Of a DNA stretch of 64,000 nucleotides, positions 48,510 through 61,940 are shown piece by piece. The stretch covers positions 1,488,001-1,552,000 of the forward strand of contig NZ_JBDQQR010000001.1 in assembly GCF_039888675.1 (NCBI RefSeq). Direction: 5' to 3'. Position 1 is the stretch's first letter, and each line of letters starts with the position of its first letter. Both the position numbers and the translations under genes were made by a program. The stretch comes from Mesorhizobium sp. CAU 1732 (GTDB taxonomy: Bacteria > Pseudomonadota > Alphaproteobacteria > Rhizobiales > Rhizobiaceae). Below the pieces are notes generated by a model that was not told the origin of the DNA, did not search any database, and saw only the letters and a program-made list of their open reading frames with translations.

Positions 48510-50714
48510 ATGACAACAAAGGGGAGGAGCAAGAAGGCAGAACCGGCTCTGACCCCGCAGAGCGAGGTCGAGGCCGTCGTTGCGAGCGCCCATGGCGATG
48601 TCTTCGCCGTGCTCGGCGTTCACGAGATCGACCAGACGCTCATCGCCCGATGCTTCATCCCGCACGCTGATGCCGTCACCGTATTCACGCTGGCGGGGAA
48701 GAAGGCGGGTGAGTTGGCCAGCCGCCACGAGGCAGGGTTTTTCGACGGCAAGCTGTCGATCAGGAAACGCCAGCCTATCAAATATCATGCACGCAATGCA
48801 GGCGGCGAATGGTGGGTGACCGACGCTTACTCGTTCGGGCCGGTGCTGGGCCCCATGGACGACTACTTCATCGCCGAAGGCTCGCATCTGCGCCTCTTCG
48901 ACAAGCTCGGCGCGCATCTGATCGATCACGAAGGCGCGTCAGGCGTGAACTTCGCGGTCTGGGCGCCGAACGCATCGCGGGTCTCGGTGGTGGGCGATTT
49001 CAACGAATGGGACGGCCGCCGGCACGCGATGCGCAAACGCGTCGATACCGGCATCTGGGAACTGTTCGTTCCGGATATAGGCGCGGGGCGGATCTATAAG
49101 TTCGAGATCATCGGGCCGGGCGGAAAAGTGCCGCTCAAGGCCGATCCCTTCGCGCTGCGCGCCGAGCTGCGGCCAGACACCGGTTCGATCACGGACCACC
49201 CTCCCGCCCATGACTGGGGCGACGAGGATCATCGCGCCCACTGGAAAGCGGTCGATCCGCGCCGCCAGCCGATTTCGATCTATGAGGTCCATGCGGGCTC
49301 CTGGCAGCGTCGTGACGACGGTTCTTTCCTGTCCTGGGACGAGATGGCGGACCGCTTGATCCCCTACGTGGTCGATATGGGGTTCACCCACATCGAGTTC
49401 CTGCCGATCACCGAGCATCCCTACGATCCCTCATGGGGCTACCAGACGACGGGGCTCTATGCGCCCTCGGCCCGCTTCGGGGAGCCGGAAGGGTTTGCAC
49501 GCTTCGTCGATGGCGCACACCGCGCGGGTGTCGGCGTCATCCTCGACTGGGTGCCCGCCCACTTTCCCACCGACGCGCATGGGTTGTCGCGGTTCGATGG
49601 CACAGCGCTTTACGAGCATGCCGACCCGCGCAAGGGGTTTCATCCCGACTGGAATACGGCGATCTACAATTTCGGACGGCGCGAGGTTCTGGCTTATCTG
49701 GTCAACAACGCGCTGTTCTGGGCCGAGAAGTACCACCTCGACGGGCTCCGTGTGGATGCGGTCGCCTCGATGCTCTACCTCGACTATTCCCGCAAGGCCG
49801 GCGAATGGATACCGAACGAGAAGGGCGGTCGCGAAAATCTCGAGGCCGTCGACTTCCTGCGCAAGATGAACGCGGCGGTCTATGGCACGCATCCGGGCAT
49901 CATGACGATCGCGGAGGAATCGACGTCGTGGCCGAAGGTCTCGCATCCCGTCCATGAAGGCGGCCTCGGCTTCGGCTTCAAGTGGAACATGGGCTTCATG
50001 CACGACACGCTGGAATATATGGCGCGCGAGCCGGTGCACCGGAAGCATCATCACAACGACATCACGTTCGGGCTGCTCTACGCGTTTTCGGAGAATTTCG
50101 TACTGCCGCTGAGCCATGACGAGGTGGTGCATGGCAAGGGCACGCTTCTCGCGAAGATGTCCGGCGACGACTGGCAGAAGTTCGCGACGTTGCGGGCCTA
50201 TTACGCCTTCATGTGGGGCTATCCGGGCAAAAAACTCCTGTTCATGGGACAGGAGTTCGCGCAGCGCCGGGAATGGAGCGAGGAGCGGTCGCTGGACTGG
50301 GATTTGCTGGGCGCGCCGGCGCATGAGGGTGTTCGCACACTGATCCGCGATCTCAACCGAAGCTATCTCGCGAGGCCAGCCCTCCATGCGCGCGACTGCG
50401 AGGGCGAGGGCTTCGAATGGCTGATTGCCGACGACAGCGCGAATTCGGTCTTTGCCTGGCTGCGAAAGGCACCCGACGCGCCGCCCGTCGCGGTGATCTC
50501 GAATTTCACGCCCGTCCCGCGCATCGACTATTCCGTGCCATTGCCGATTGCCGGCAAATGGCGTGAAATCATGAACACCGATGCGGCGATCTACGGCGGC
50601 GGCGGGGCGGGCAATGGAGGTGCCGTCACGGCGCATGAATTGGAGGGAGGAGGCGTTGCCGCGCGGATGACGCTGCCGCCTCTGGCGACGATCATGCTCG
50701 AATACGAAGCATGA
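48510..50714 (+). CDS. glgB: 1,4-alpha-glucan branching enzyme
   Basis: Introduces alpha-1,6 branches into glycogen. The protein is 734 residues: an N-terminal branching-enzyme module, CBM48 (around [24 protein letters not shown]), GH13_9 catalytic barrel and C-terminal beta domain. The catalytic nucleophile Asp is in [12 protein letters not shown] (about 415), acid/base Glu in [10 protein letters not shown] (about 470) and third Asp in [12 protein letters not shown] (about 536). The ATG at 48510 follows the inverted repeat; the frame upstream of it runs through the repeat and is not coding. glgC follows after 22 bp. Confidence 0.96.
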   Translation: MTTKGRSKKAEPALTPQSEVEAVVASAHGDVFAVLGVHEIDQTLIARCFIPHADAVTVFTLAGKKAGELASRHEAGFFDGKLSIRKRQPIKYHARNAGGEWWVTDAYSFGPVLGPMDDYFIAEGSHLRLFDKLGAHLIDHEGASGVNFAVWAPNASRVSVVGDFNEWDGRRHAMRKRVDTGIWELFVPDIGAGRIYKFEIIGPGGKVPLKADPFALRAELRPDTGSITDHPPAHDWGDEDHRAHWKAVDPRRQPISIYEVHAGSWQRRDDGSFLSWDEMADRLIPYVVDMGFTHIEFLPITEHPYDPSWGYQTTGLYAPSARFGEPEGFARFVDGAHRAGVGVILDWVPAHFPTDAHGLSRFDGTALYEHADPRKGFHPDWNTAIYNFGRREVLAYLVNNALFWAEKYHLDGLRVDAVASMLYLDYSRKAGEWIPNEKGGRENLEAVDFLRKMNAAVYGTHPGIMTIAEESTSWPKVSHPVHEGGLGFGFKWNMGFMHDTLEYMAREPVHRKHHHNDITFGLLYAFSENFVLPLSHDEVVHGKGTLLAKMSGDDWQKFATLRAYYAFMWGYPGKKLLFMGQEFAQRREWSEERSLDWDLLGAPAHEGVRTLIRDLNRSYLARPALHARDCEGEGFEWLIADDSANSVFAWLRKAPDAPPVAVISNFTPVPRIDYSVPLPIAGKWREIMNTDAAIYGGGGAGNGGAVTAHELEGGGVAARMTLPPLATIMLEYEA

Positions 50715-50736
50715 CAACAATGCGTGGAGGGGATCG

Positions 50737-51999
50737 ATGGACTTGAAAAGAACACAGCCACTCGCGCGCGACGCGATGGCCTACGTGCTGGCGGGTGGGC
50801 GTGGCAGCCGGCTCGCGGAACTGACAGACGTGCGCGCCAAGCCGGCCGTCTATTTCGGCGGCAAGACCCGCATCATCGACTTCGCTCTGTCCAATGCGCT
50901 CAATTCGGGCATCCGCCGCATCGGCGTGGCGACCCAGTACAAGGCGCATTCGCTCATCCGCCACCTCCAGCGTGGCTGGAACTTCTTTCGGCCCGAGCGA
51001 AACGAGAGTTTCGACATTCTGCCAGCCAGCCAGCGCGTCTCGGAGACGCAGTGGTATGAGGGCACCGCCGACGCGGTCTTTCAGAACACGGACATCATCA
51101 CCGACCACGGCGTCGAGTTCATGGTGATCCTGGCCGGCGATCACATCTACAAGATGGATTACGAGCTGATGCTGCGCCAGCACGTCGACCAGTGCGCGGA
51201 CGTCACGATCGGCTGCCTGGAAGTGCCGCGCATGGAAGCGGTCGGCTTCGGCGTGATGCATGTCGACGACAACGACAAGGTCATCGCCTTCGTCGAAAAG
51301 CCGAAGGACCCGCCTGCGATGCCGGACAAGCCGGATTTCGCGCTGGCATCCATGGGCATTTACGTCTTCCGGACCGACTTCCTCATGGACCAGCTTCGTC
51401 GCGATGCGGCCGACCCCAACTCGAGCCGGGATTTCGGCAAGGACATCATCCCTTACATCGTCGCCAACGGTAAGGCGGTCGCGCATCGCTTCAACAAATC
51501 CTGCGTCCGCTCCAGCTTCGAGCGCGAGGCCTATTGGCGCGACGTCGGCACGGTCGATGCCTATTGGGAAGCCAACATCGACCTGACGGACATCACGCCG
51601 GAACTCGACCTCTATGACCGCGATTGGCCGATCTGGACCTATGCCGAGATCAAGCCGCCGGCGAAATTCGTGCATGACGAGGAGAACCGGCGCGGATCGG
51701 CGATATCGTCGCTGGTTGCGGGCGACTGCATCATTTCAGGCGCGGCGCTCAGAAGAAGCCTGATCTTCACCGGCGCACGGGTGAACTCGTTCTCGTCGCT
51801 CGACGAGGCGGTGGTGCTGCCGGACTGTCATGTCGGTCGAAACGCGCAACTCAGCCGCGTGGTGATCGACCGTGGCGTGAAAATCCCGGAGGGGCTGGTC
51901 GTGGGAGAAGACCCGGAACTCGACGCAAAGCGCTTCCGCAGAACCGACAAGGGAATCTGTCTGATCACGCAGATGATGATCGACAGGCTGGACACGTAG
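50737..51999 (+). CDS. glgC: Glucose-1-phosphate adenylyltransferase
   Basis: Makes ADP-glucose, the committed step of glycogen synthesis. The protein is 420 residues: a nucleotidyltransferase domain starting [32 protein letters not shown] sequence, substrate motifs [10 protein letters not shown] and FVEKP, and a C-terminal left-handed beta-helix with the allosteric region. The N-terminal [14 protein letters not shown] segment is typical of bacterial enzymes. The ATG at 50737 has a GGAGGGG site; glgA starts 3 bp after the stop. Confidence 0.97.
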   Translation: MDLKRTQPLARDAMAYVLAGGRGSRLAELTDVRAKPAVYFGGKTRIIDFALSNALNSGIRRIGVATQYKAHSLIRHLQRGWNFFRPERNESFDILPASQRVSETQWYEGTADAVFQNTDIITDHGVEFMVILAGDHIYKMDYELMLRQHVDQCADVTIGCLEVPRMEAVGFGVMHVDDNDKVIAFVEKPKDPPAMPDKPDFALASMGIYVFRTDFLMDQLRRDAADPNSSRDFGKDIIPYIVANGKAVAHRFNKSCVRSSFEREAYWRDVGTVDAYWEANIDLTDITPELDLYDRDWPIWTYAEIKPPAKFVHDEENRRGSAISSLVAGDCIISGAALRRSLIFTGARVNSFSSLDEAVVLPDCHVGRNAQLSRVVIDRGVKIPEGLVVGEDPELDAKRFRRTDKGICLITQMMIDRLDT

Positions 52000-52002
52000 C
52001 GC

Positions 52003-55084
<3,082 letters not shown>

Positions 55085-55085
<1 letters not shown>

Positions 55086-57061
55086 TGGCTCTGGAGGGGA
55101 GCACTCTCGGCGCACAGATCGAGGACGGGGGCGTTAACTTCGCGGTCTGGTCGCAGGCGGCCGAACGCATCTGGGTCTCCCTTTTCGACGAGCAGGACCG
55201 GGAGTTTGACCGCATCGAACTGGGCAAGGGAGCGGGCGGCGTGCATTCCCGCTTCGTTGCCGGGCTGGGCGAGGGCGCACGCTACGGGTTCCGGGCGGAC
55301 GGGCCTTACGAACCGGCCAACGGCATCTGGTTCGATCCCGACAAGCTGCTTATCGACCCCTATGCGCTCGCCATAGACCGACCCTTTGCCTACGACGCCC
55401 GTCTTAGCGCTCCGCGCGACGGGGCAATCGACACGGCTTTCATGATGCCGAAGGGGCTGGTGTCCGCGCCGCTGCCGCGTGTCGAGCAGGGAGCGCCGGT
55501 GTTTCCCGAGGGCGGATTCATCTATGAGTTGAACGTGCGCGGCTTCACGATGCGCCATCCGGACGTCCCGGAGGAGTTGCGCGGCACGATCGCGGCACTC
55601 GCCCATCCGGCAATCATCGAGCATCTGACGAAACTGCGCGTGGACGCGGTCGAATTGATGCCGATCGCGGCCTGGATGGACGAGCGCCATCTGCCGCCGC
55701 TCGGACTGGCGAATGCCTGGGGCTACAACCCCGTCACCTTCATGGCGCTCGACCCGCGTATCGCGCCGGGCGGCTGGAACGAACTGCGCGAGACGGTCGC
55801 CGCGCTGCGCGCCGCCGGCATAGGCACGATCCTCGACGTCGTGTTCAACCACACTGCGGAGAGCGACGCGCACGGCCCGACGCTGTCCCTGCGCGGCCTC
55901 GACAGCCGCGCCTATTACCGCCACGCCGGCGGTGAACCGGCACGGCTCGTCAACGACACGGGAACCGGCAATACGCTCGATTGCACGCATCCGGCCGTCA
56001 TCCGCCTGGTGACGGATACGCTGCGCACCTTCGTGCGTCACGCGGGCGTCGATGGCTTCCGGTTCGACCTGGCGCCGATCCTCGGCCGCAACGAACACGG
56101 CTTCGACGCACACGCACCGCTGCTCGAGGCCATGTCCGACGATCCCGGGATCGGCAGCCGCGTCTTGATTGCGGAGCCGTGGGATATCGGACCCGGTGGC
56201 TACCAGCTCGGCAGGTTTCCACCGCCGTTTCTCGAATGGAACGATCGCTTCCGTGACGATGTTCGCCGGTTCTGGCGCGGCGATGGCTGGGCTGTCGGGG
56301 CGCTGGCGACACGGCTTGCGGGCTCGTCGGACGTGTTCGGCGCATCCGGCCAGAACACGCGAACCGTCAATTTCATCGCCGCACATGACGGCATGACGCT
56401 CGCCGATATCACGGCTTACGAGCGCAAGCACAACCTCGCCAATGGCGAGGACGGGCGCGACGGCCATTCCGACAATCTCTCGTGGAACGACGGCGTCGAG
56501 GGCGCGACCGACGATCCCGGCATTGTTGAAAAGCGCCGATCCGACGTGAAGGCGCTCTTGGCCACGCTGTTCCTGTCGCGAGGCGCGATGTTGCTGACGG
56601 CGGGCGACGAGTTCGGACGCACGCAAGCCGGCAACAACAACGCCTATGCCCAGGACAACGAGATCACGTGGCTCGATTGGGAGGGGCGCGACCGCGAGAT
56701 CGAGGCGTTCGCACGCTGGCTCGGCGGCGCGCGCCATCGCATCGCGGCGCTTCGAAAGACTGCCTTCCTCGATGAAGGCAGCGTCGTCTGGCTGCGCGAA
56801 GACGGCCTGCCGATGAGCATCAGTGACTGGGAGGATCGCGGGCGCCGCACACTGGCAATGGTGCTCGCCGGCGAGGATGGCGCACCGCGCATCGGCATCG
56901 CGATCAACGGCTTGTCGCAACCCGTCAAGTTTCGATTGCCCGACACCGGCGACGCGGCATGGCGCGCGCTCGTCGCAAGCCGTCCAGCGGAGGAGAACGA
57001 GGGAGGATCGTTCGCTCTCGCAGCACGCAGCGTCGTGCTGTTCGAGGAAACCGCAGCTTAG
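55085..57061 (+). CDS. glgX: Glycogen debranching enzyme GlgX
   Basis: Isoamylase-type GH13_11 enzyme that removes short side chains left by GlgP. The protein is 658 residues: N-terminal CBM48 (about 5-95), then the barrel. The catalytic Asp is in GFRFDLAPILGR, Glu in VLIAEPWDIGPGGYQLG and Asp in FIAAHDGMTLAD; VVFNHTAESD and NAWGYNPVTF are typical. The start is coupled to pgm (TGATG). It completes the glgP-B-C-A-pgm-X cycle. Confidence 0.96.
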
Positions 57062-57075
57062 GAAAGGGCAACGAC

Positions 57076-58707
57076 GTGACTACACCGAAAAACCCACTGG
57101 GCAATGCCGACTGGTGGCGTGGCTGCTCGATCTACCAGATCTATCCGCGCTCGTTTCAGGACACGACGGGCGACGGCAGCGGTGATCTGCGCGGCATTGC
57201 AGACCGGCTGCCCTATGTGGCTTCGTTGGGCGTCGACGCGATCTGGATTTCGCCATTCTTCAAATCGCCGATGGCCGACATGGGCTACGACGTGTCGGAT
57301 TACTGCGATGTCGATCCGCTGTTCGGTGCGATCGAAGATTTCGACGCGCTCGTCGCGCAGGCCCATGCGCTCGGGTTGAAAGTCATCATCGATCAGGTGC
57401 TGTCGCATTCGTCCGACAGTCACCCGTGGTTCGTCGAAAGCCGAGCGAGCCGGAACAACGATAAAGCGGACTGGTATGTCTGGGCGGATGCCAAGCCGGA
57501 CGGCACCGCGCCGAACAACTGGCTTTCGGTGTTTGGCGGGCCGGCGTGGGAATGGGATTCGGTTCGCAAGCAGTATTATTTGCACAATTTCCTCGCCTCC
57601 CAGCCCGACCTGAATTTCCACAACACGCAGGTGCAGGACGCTTTGCTGGATACGGTCGAGTTCTGGCTGAAGCGCGGCGTCGACGGCTTCCGGCTCGATA
57701 CGGTGAACTTCTATGTCCACGACGCCGCGCTGCGTGACAACCCGCCAATGCCGCGCGGCAAGGCCAACGACATTCCGGATACGAACCCCTACGGCTATCA
57801 GGATCACCAGTACGACAAGACGCAGCCGGAAAACCTGCTGTTCCTGGCGCGGTTTCGCAGTCTGCTGGACCGGTATGACGCGCGTGCCTCGATCGGCGAG
57901 GTGGGCGACGGCTCGCGGTCGCTGAAGACGGTCGCGGAGTACACGTCCGGCAGCGACCGGCTGCACATGTGCTACACGTTCGACATGCTGAGCCCGGAAT
58001 TCTCTCCGGCGCATGTGCGCGGCTGCGTCGAGGCGTTCGAAACGTCGGTGGCGGATGGCTGGATTTGCTGGGCGCTGTCGAACCATGACGTCCAGCGCCA
58101 TGTCTCGCGCTGGATGGCGTATGGCGGCAACGCCGATGCGATCGCACGGTTCGGCATTGCCATGCTGGTCTGCCTGCGCGGCTCGATCTGCCTTTATCAG
58201 GGCGAGGAACTCGGCCTGCAGGAGGCGGACCTGGCGTTCGAGGATTTGCGAGATCCCTATGGGATCCGCTTCTGGCCAGGCTTCAAGGGGCGCGACGGCT
58301 GCCGCACGCCGATGGTGTGGGACGGCGGGCTGGCGAATGCCGGCTTCACCGCCGGAACGCCGTGGCTTCCCGTGCCTGCCGATCATCAAAGCCGTGCCGT
58401 GAACCTGCAAGAGGCAGATGCGGCATCGATCCTGGCGCATTATCGCGCGATGATCAGGCTCCGCAGCGAGATCCCCAGCCTGCGAGACGGCGACATCGCC
58501 TTCATCGACGGCAATGACGCCGACATTCTCGCCTTCACGCGTGCGGGGAAAACGCTATGCGTCTTCAATTTCGGGCTTGGCGCGGCACGGTTCTCGCTGC
58601 GCGGGCGCTTAGCCAGCGCGCGTGCATCGGCAGCCGACGTCGTGATCGAGGTCGACGAGGTGGCGCTGCCGGGTCTCGGTTGGCTGATCGCCGATCTGGA
58701 CGCGTGA
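57076..58707 (+). CDS. GH13 alpha-glucosidase (oligo-1,6-glucosidase-like)
   Basis: A 543-residue alpha-amylase-family exo-glucosidase of the GH13_23/AglA-like group. Start of the barrel is WWRGCSIYQIYPRSFQD; the catalytic Asp is in GFRLDTVNFY, the Glu in ASIGEVGDG and the third Asp in LSNHDVQRH. No signal peptide, so it acts in the cytosol, presumably on maltooligosaccharides released by GlgX or on imported alpha-glucosides. The GTG at 57076 starts 14 bp after glgX; the frame farther up overlaps glgX. It converges on the TadG gene with only 4 bp between stops. Confidence 0.93.
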   Translation: MTTPKNPLGNADWWRGCSIYQIYPRSFQDTTGDGSGDLRGIADRLPYVASLGVDAIWISPFFKSPMADMGYDVSDYCDVDPLFGAIEDFDALVAQAHALGLKVIIDQVLSHSSDSHPWFVESRASRNNDKADWYVWADAKPDGTAPNNWLSVFGGPAWEWDSVRKQYYLHNFLASQPDLNFHNTQVQDALLDTVEFWLKRGVDGFRLDTVNFYVHDAALRDNPPMPRGKANDIPDTNPYGYQDHQYDKTQPENLLFLARFRSLLDRYDARASIGEVGDGSRSLKTVAEYTSGSDRLHMCYTFDMLSPEFSPAHVRGCVEAFETSVADGWICWALSNHDVQRHVSRWMAYGGNADAIARFGIAMLVCLRGSICLYQGEELGLQEADLAFEDLRDPYGIRFWPGFKGRDGCRTPMVWDGGLANAGFTAGTPWLPVPADHQSRAVNLQEADAASILAHYRAMIRLRSEIPSLRDGDIAFIDGNDADILAFTRAGKTLCVFNFGLGAARFSLRGRLASARASAADVVIEVDEVALPGLGWLIADLDA

Positions 58708-58711
58708 TCCG

Positions 58712-60448
58712 CTACTGAACGAGCACCGCGCGCCCGCAAGTCGCGCCATGGACGCGAACGTCGGCCTGACCGAGCGACACGCCAAGGGTTGAGAGCAGGC
58801 TCGACAGAACGCCATCGAGCGCCGGGGTGGCCGCACCGAGGATGTTGCCGAGCAGGCTGGTGAGGTTCGACGGGATGCCGATCGACAGAATGCCGCCCAG
58901 CGGCTTCACGTCGAGAGATATGCTCGACAGCAGCGACTTGGTGAGCGACTGCGTGAATTGATCGGTCGATATCTGCTTGATGGTCCCGGCCGCGATATCC
59001 GATGCGGTGAAGACCAGCGGTCTGTAGGCCATGTTCGACACTTCCGCATGCGCTTCGCCCGTCACGGTCACGAGGATCGGTACGTGGAGGATCGTTGCGG
59101 GCGAACGTGGCGCAGGGTTTGCAAAGCCTCCGATCTTCGACTTGTCGACCTCGGCGATGTAAAGATTTGCCACGCCCGGCCGCGCATCCACCGTGACCCG
59201 CGCGCTGTCGCTGCGTCCGGTGGGGCAGGACACGCTCTTCAGGCGCGCTTCCGCGAAGGCGAGTTCCAGATAAAGCGGAATGCGCACCCGCACGCCAAGA
59301 AGGCCGCCGACCTCCGCGACGACCGACAGCCGGGTTTGCGCGGTTCGCACGAGTTCGCCACCGGCCCCGATGTTGAACCATTGCGAGTTTTGCGGCGGTT
59401 CGCCGACCGCCAGATCGACGATGACGCTCAGCAGGCCCGGAACGGTCGCTTTCAGATCAAGCGCGATCTGCTTGCCGTCGCCGGCGATGATGGCGCTCGC
59501 CATCAAAAGCTGCATCACGTCGATGTCGGCGCCGATCTGCTGGATGTTGGCCGTGAGAAGCTGGCCCCCGATGTCACCCAGGCCGATCATGTCGGAGAGC
59601 CGGAGCTTGGGCGCGCCTGGTGTCGTGGCCTGGCTGGATAGTCGGCTCGCGGCCGCCTTGGCATTGCCGTCGAGCGAGGACATTTTGGAGAGCGCCCGCC
59701 CGATCTGGCCGATCGTGACTTCGGTATCCAGCACGTCTTCATAGGTCGCGGCTGTCAGCTCGAGATCGATCGCAAGCGCACGCAGGAATGTCAGCAGACT
59801 GACATCCGCCGACAGAAGCGCGTTGTAGTCCATCACCGACAGCGAAATCGTCGAGCCTGTCAGGCCGCTCAAGAGCCCGTTGACAATGCCACCGTTGAGC
59901 GCGGCGAGCCGCGAGCCGATCGAGAAGGCCGCCTGCGTCGATGCGCTGGCAATCGCGGTCGTGGTAACCTTGGGCGGCGGGATGAGCGCACCTGCGAAGT
60001 AGCGCGTGCCGGTCGTGCGATAGGTGACCTGGACCGCATTCTCCGGTTTTGCGCCCGGCGTGAACCGTAGGTCGGCAGGGACGGCCGGATCGGCGACATA
60101 CTGGCCGCGGACGACGATGATCTCTTCGCCCTGTTCTCCGGCGCCGTGCTGCTCGTCCTCGTCCTCTTCGTCGGTTGGTGTTGTCGCACCGCTCAGCGTG
60201 ACCGCGGTGGCTCCGTTGTCGTGCATCGCGATCAGCGCCGCTTCGGCCGCCTTGTCGATATTCGCCGCGGCGGTGATGGCCGCGAGATCGGCCAACCCCT
60301 GCGCGCGCCGCTTTTCGACGTAGAGCGAGCCGGCATCGACGGCAAAGGCGGCCAGCGTGATCGCCACCGGCATGATGATGGCGGTCATCAGGGCGAAATG
60401 GCCGGAACTGTCTCGAAGGAAGTGTCTGGAACGACGGAGCCGCTGCAT
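58712..60448 (-). CDS. TadG-like pseudopilin-type protein with Tad domain
   Basis: A 578-residue protein with a short basic N-terminus and one membrane helix (about 17-37, HFALMTAIIMPVAITLAAFAV), the Tad/Flp domain signature, followed by a helix (EKRRAQGLADLAAITAA) and a large secreted part. An acidic low-complexity stretch (EEDEDEQ) lies at about 93-99. Two cysteines, in SCPTGRSDS and at the C-terminus (GATCGR), could form a disulfide. It starts directly after the TadE-like gene, probably as a two-gene operon; no tadA/B/C or flp pilin genes are in the window. Confidence 0.85.
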   Translation of the reverse strand: MQRLRRSRHFLRDSSGHFALMTAIIMPVAITLAAFAVDAGSLYVEKRRAQGLADLAAITAAANIDKAAEAALIAMHDNGATAVTLSGATTPTDEEDEDEQHGAGEQGEEIIVVRGQYVADPAVPADLRFTPGAKPENAVQVTYRTTGTRYFAGALIPPPKVTTTAIASASTQAAFSIGSRLAALNGGIVNGLLSGLTGSTISLSVMDYNALLSADVSLLTFLRALAIDLELTAATYEDVLDTEVTIGQIGRALSKMSSLDGNAKAAASRLSSQATTPGAPKLRLSDMIGLGDIGGQLLTANIQQIGADIDVMQLLMASAIIAGDGKQIALDLKATVPGLLSVIVDLAVGEPPQNSQWFNIGAGGELVRTAQTRLSVVAEVGGLLGVRVRIPLYLELAFAEARLKSVSCPTGRSDSARVTVDARPGVANLYIAEVDKSKIGGFANPAPRSPATILHVPILVTVTGEAHAEVSNMAYRPLVFTASDIAAGTIKQISTDQFTQSLTKSLLSSISLDVKPLGGILSIGIPSNLTSLLGNILGAATPALDGVLSSLLSTLGVSLGQADVRVHGATCGRAVLVQ

Positions 60449-60450
60449 TG

Positions 60451-60894
60451 TCAAATGCCTCCGATGCGGATCGTGGAGCGACGCAGGATCGTCTGGCTCG
60501 GCATCGCAAGGCGATCCACGAGGTTCCAGATCGGCAGCTCGCTTGCGTCATAGCGAACCGTCACATTGAACTGACCGTTACCTTGCTGGCTGTCCGCAGC
60601 CTCGATCGTCAGCTTGGCACGGTCGATGAAGAGATAGCCGCTGGCATGCCGGTCCACGAAGTCGAGCGCGAGCGCCTTGCGCTCCTCGGCGGTAATGCCC
60701 GCGAGTGCGGCGCGGGCGGTATCGGCGGATATCTGCTGAACCGAATGGCTGGCGCCGAAATAGATGCCGTAGGCGGTCATGCCGAGAAGGAGAAGGAGAT
60801 ACACCGGCATGAGCACCGCGAATTCTACAGCGGTTGCTCCCCGTGTACTGACGGCAAATCCAAATACTCGATTGAGGCGGAGTTGCGTAAACAT
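60451..60894 (-). CDS. TadE-like pilus assembly protein
   Basis: A 147-residue TadE-like minor pseudopilin. The N-terminal signature RGATAVEFAVLMPVYLLLLLG (about 18-38) contains the conserved Gly-Ala-x-x-Val-Glu-Phe and the following hydrophobic helix; a Glu at the fifth position after Gly is as in type IV pilin-like proteins. The remainder is a small periplasmic domain. The ATG at 60894 is chosen because it starts just before the signature; the open frame reaches 61203 through AT-rich leader DNA and is not coding. The stop precedes the TadG ATG by 2 bp. Confidence 0.88.
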   Translation of the reverse strand: MFTQLRLNRVFGFAVSTRGATAVEFAVLMPVYLLLLLGMTAYGIYFGASHSVQQISADTARAALAGITAEERKALALDFVDRHASGYLFIDRAKLTIEAADSQQGNGQFNVTVRYDASELPIWNLVDRLAMPSQTILRRSTIRIGGI

Positions 60895-61060
60895 GAGAGA
60901 TACTAGACTCTCGAAAATTAAAGAACGGTAAAGCTGATGTTGATGGCGATGTATCGTAAGGACAGCGGAAGATAAAACTTTACTTAAACTTAAAGTTGCA
61001 AAAGGTTGCATAAAGATTTTTATTGAAATTTTTAGACGATGGGTATGAATAGAAAAGAAA
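60895..61060 (-). promoter_or_regulatory. AT-rich leader/promoter region of the tadE-tadG pair
   Basis: About 165 bp of strikingly AT-rich DNA in a GC-rich window. On the plus strand it holds GTTGCA at 60995 and again at 61005 (10-bp period) and CTTAAA at 60983 and 60989. Clustered TTAA words and helical phasing suggest a protein-binding promoter, perhaps CtrA- or nucleoid-protein-controlled, but the factor is unknown. Confidence 0.45.
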
Positions 61061-61080
61061 AAAAGGCCCCTAAGGGCCTT
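61053..61080 (-). terminator. Rho-independent terminator of the coxM-like transcript
   Basis: On the minus strand a 7-bp stem AAGGCCC/GGGCCTT (61080-61063, 4-nt loop) is followed by an unbroken run of T and a T-rich tail (TTTTTTTCTTTTC-like). It lies 50 bp after the stop of the coxM-like gene. Confidence 0.9.
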
Positions 61081-61129
61081 CTTTCCGGTATTTGTTCCGG
61101 GTTGTGACAGTTGTGTTGAAAGCGGAATC

Positions 61130-61930
61130 CTAGCTTTTGGCGGATGCAACCGCACGTTTTGCCATGACGACGACGAGGTTTGCTCGATAGTCCGATGATG
61201 CATGTATGTCGCTCATCAACGATTTTGATGACACGCTTGCATTGTCAAGCGCTGCTGCATCGAAAGATTTGCTTAACGCAACTTCGAGTTCCTTGGCGCG
61301 AAACACGCCTTCGTCGCCTGCGCCGGTGACCGCGACCCTGACACCATCCTTCGTCTTGGCAACGAAGACGCCAGTCATCGCATAGCGCGAGGCCGGGTTC
61401 GGGAACTTGGCATAGCCGCATTTGGACGGTGCGGTGAAGGTGACGGCCGTCACGATCTCGTCGTCCTTGAGCGCCGTCTCGAACAGGCCGGTGAAATACT
61501 TCTCCGCTGCGATCTCTCGCTTGTTGGTGACGATGGTCGCCCCCAGCGCCAGCAAGGCGGCCGGGTAGTCGGCCGCCGGATCGTTGTTGGCGATCGAACC
61601 GCCGATCGTGCCCATGTGGCGCACATGCGGATCGCCGATATGGCCGGCGAGATGCACGATGGCATGGCAGACGCCCTTGAGCTTCTCGCTCGTGGCCACC
61701 TCGGCATGCGTCGTTCCGGCGCCGATCGTGACCGTCTTGCCGGACACGGTGATGCCCTTCAACGCGGAGATATGGCGAAGGTCGATAAGATCCGACGGCG
61801 CCGCGAGCCGCGTCTTCATGGCCGGGATGAGCGTCATGCCGCCCGAGACGAGCTTGCCGTCCTCCGACTTCTTGAGGAGCTTGGCGGCATCCGCAACGGA
61901 GGAGGCGCGGTGATAGGTGGTGTTGTACAT
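61130..61930 (-). CDS. Molybdenum hydroxylase FAD-binding subunit (CoxM/CutM-like)
   Basis: A 266-residue medium subunit of a CO-dehydrogenase/xanthine-dehydrogenase family enzyme. The FAD motifs are GGMTLIPAMK (about 30-39) and GTIGGSIANNDPAADYP (about 107-123). It transfers electrons from the small iron-sulfur subunit to the acceptor. The gene follows coxL by 10 bp on the minus strand, with a terminator downstream, so it is the last gene of the operon. The S-L-M order and the large-subunit motif place it with form II (non-CO) enzymes. Confidence 0.93.
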   Translation of the reverse strand: MYNTTYHRASSVADAAKLLKKSEDGKLVSGGMTLIPAMKTRLAAPSDLIDLRHISALKGITVSGKTVTIGAGTTHAEVATSEKLKGVCHAIVHLAGHIGDPHVRHMGTIGGSIANNDPAADYPAALLALGATIVTNKREIAAEKYFTGLFETALKDDEIVTAVTFTAPSKCGYAKFPNPASRYAMTGVFVAKTKDGVRVAVTGAGDEGVFRAKELEVALSKSFDAAALDNASVSSKSLMSDIHASSDYRANLVVVMAKRAVASAKS

Positions 61931-61940
61931 GATGTGCTCC

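Noticed and set aside
60895..61203. N-terminal extension of the TadE frame through the AT-rich region
   Set aside because: Composition changes abruptly, the extension runs across the coxM terminator, and the TadE signature starts right after the ATG at 60894.
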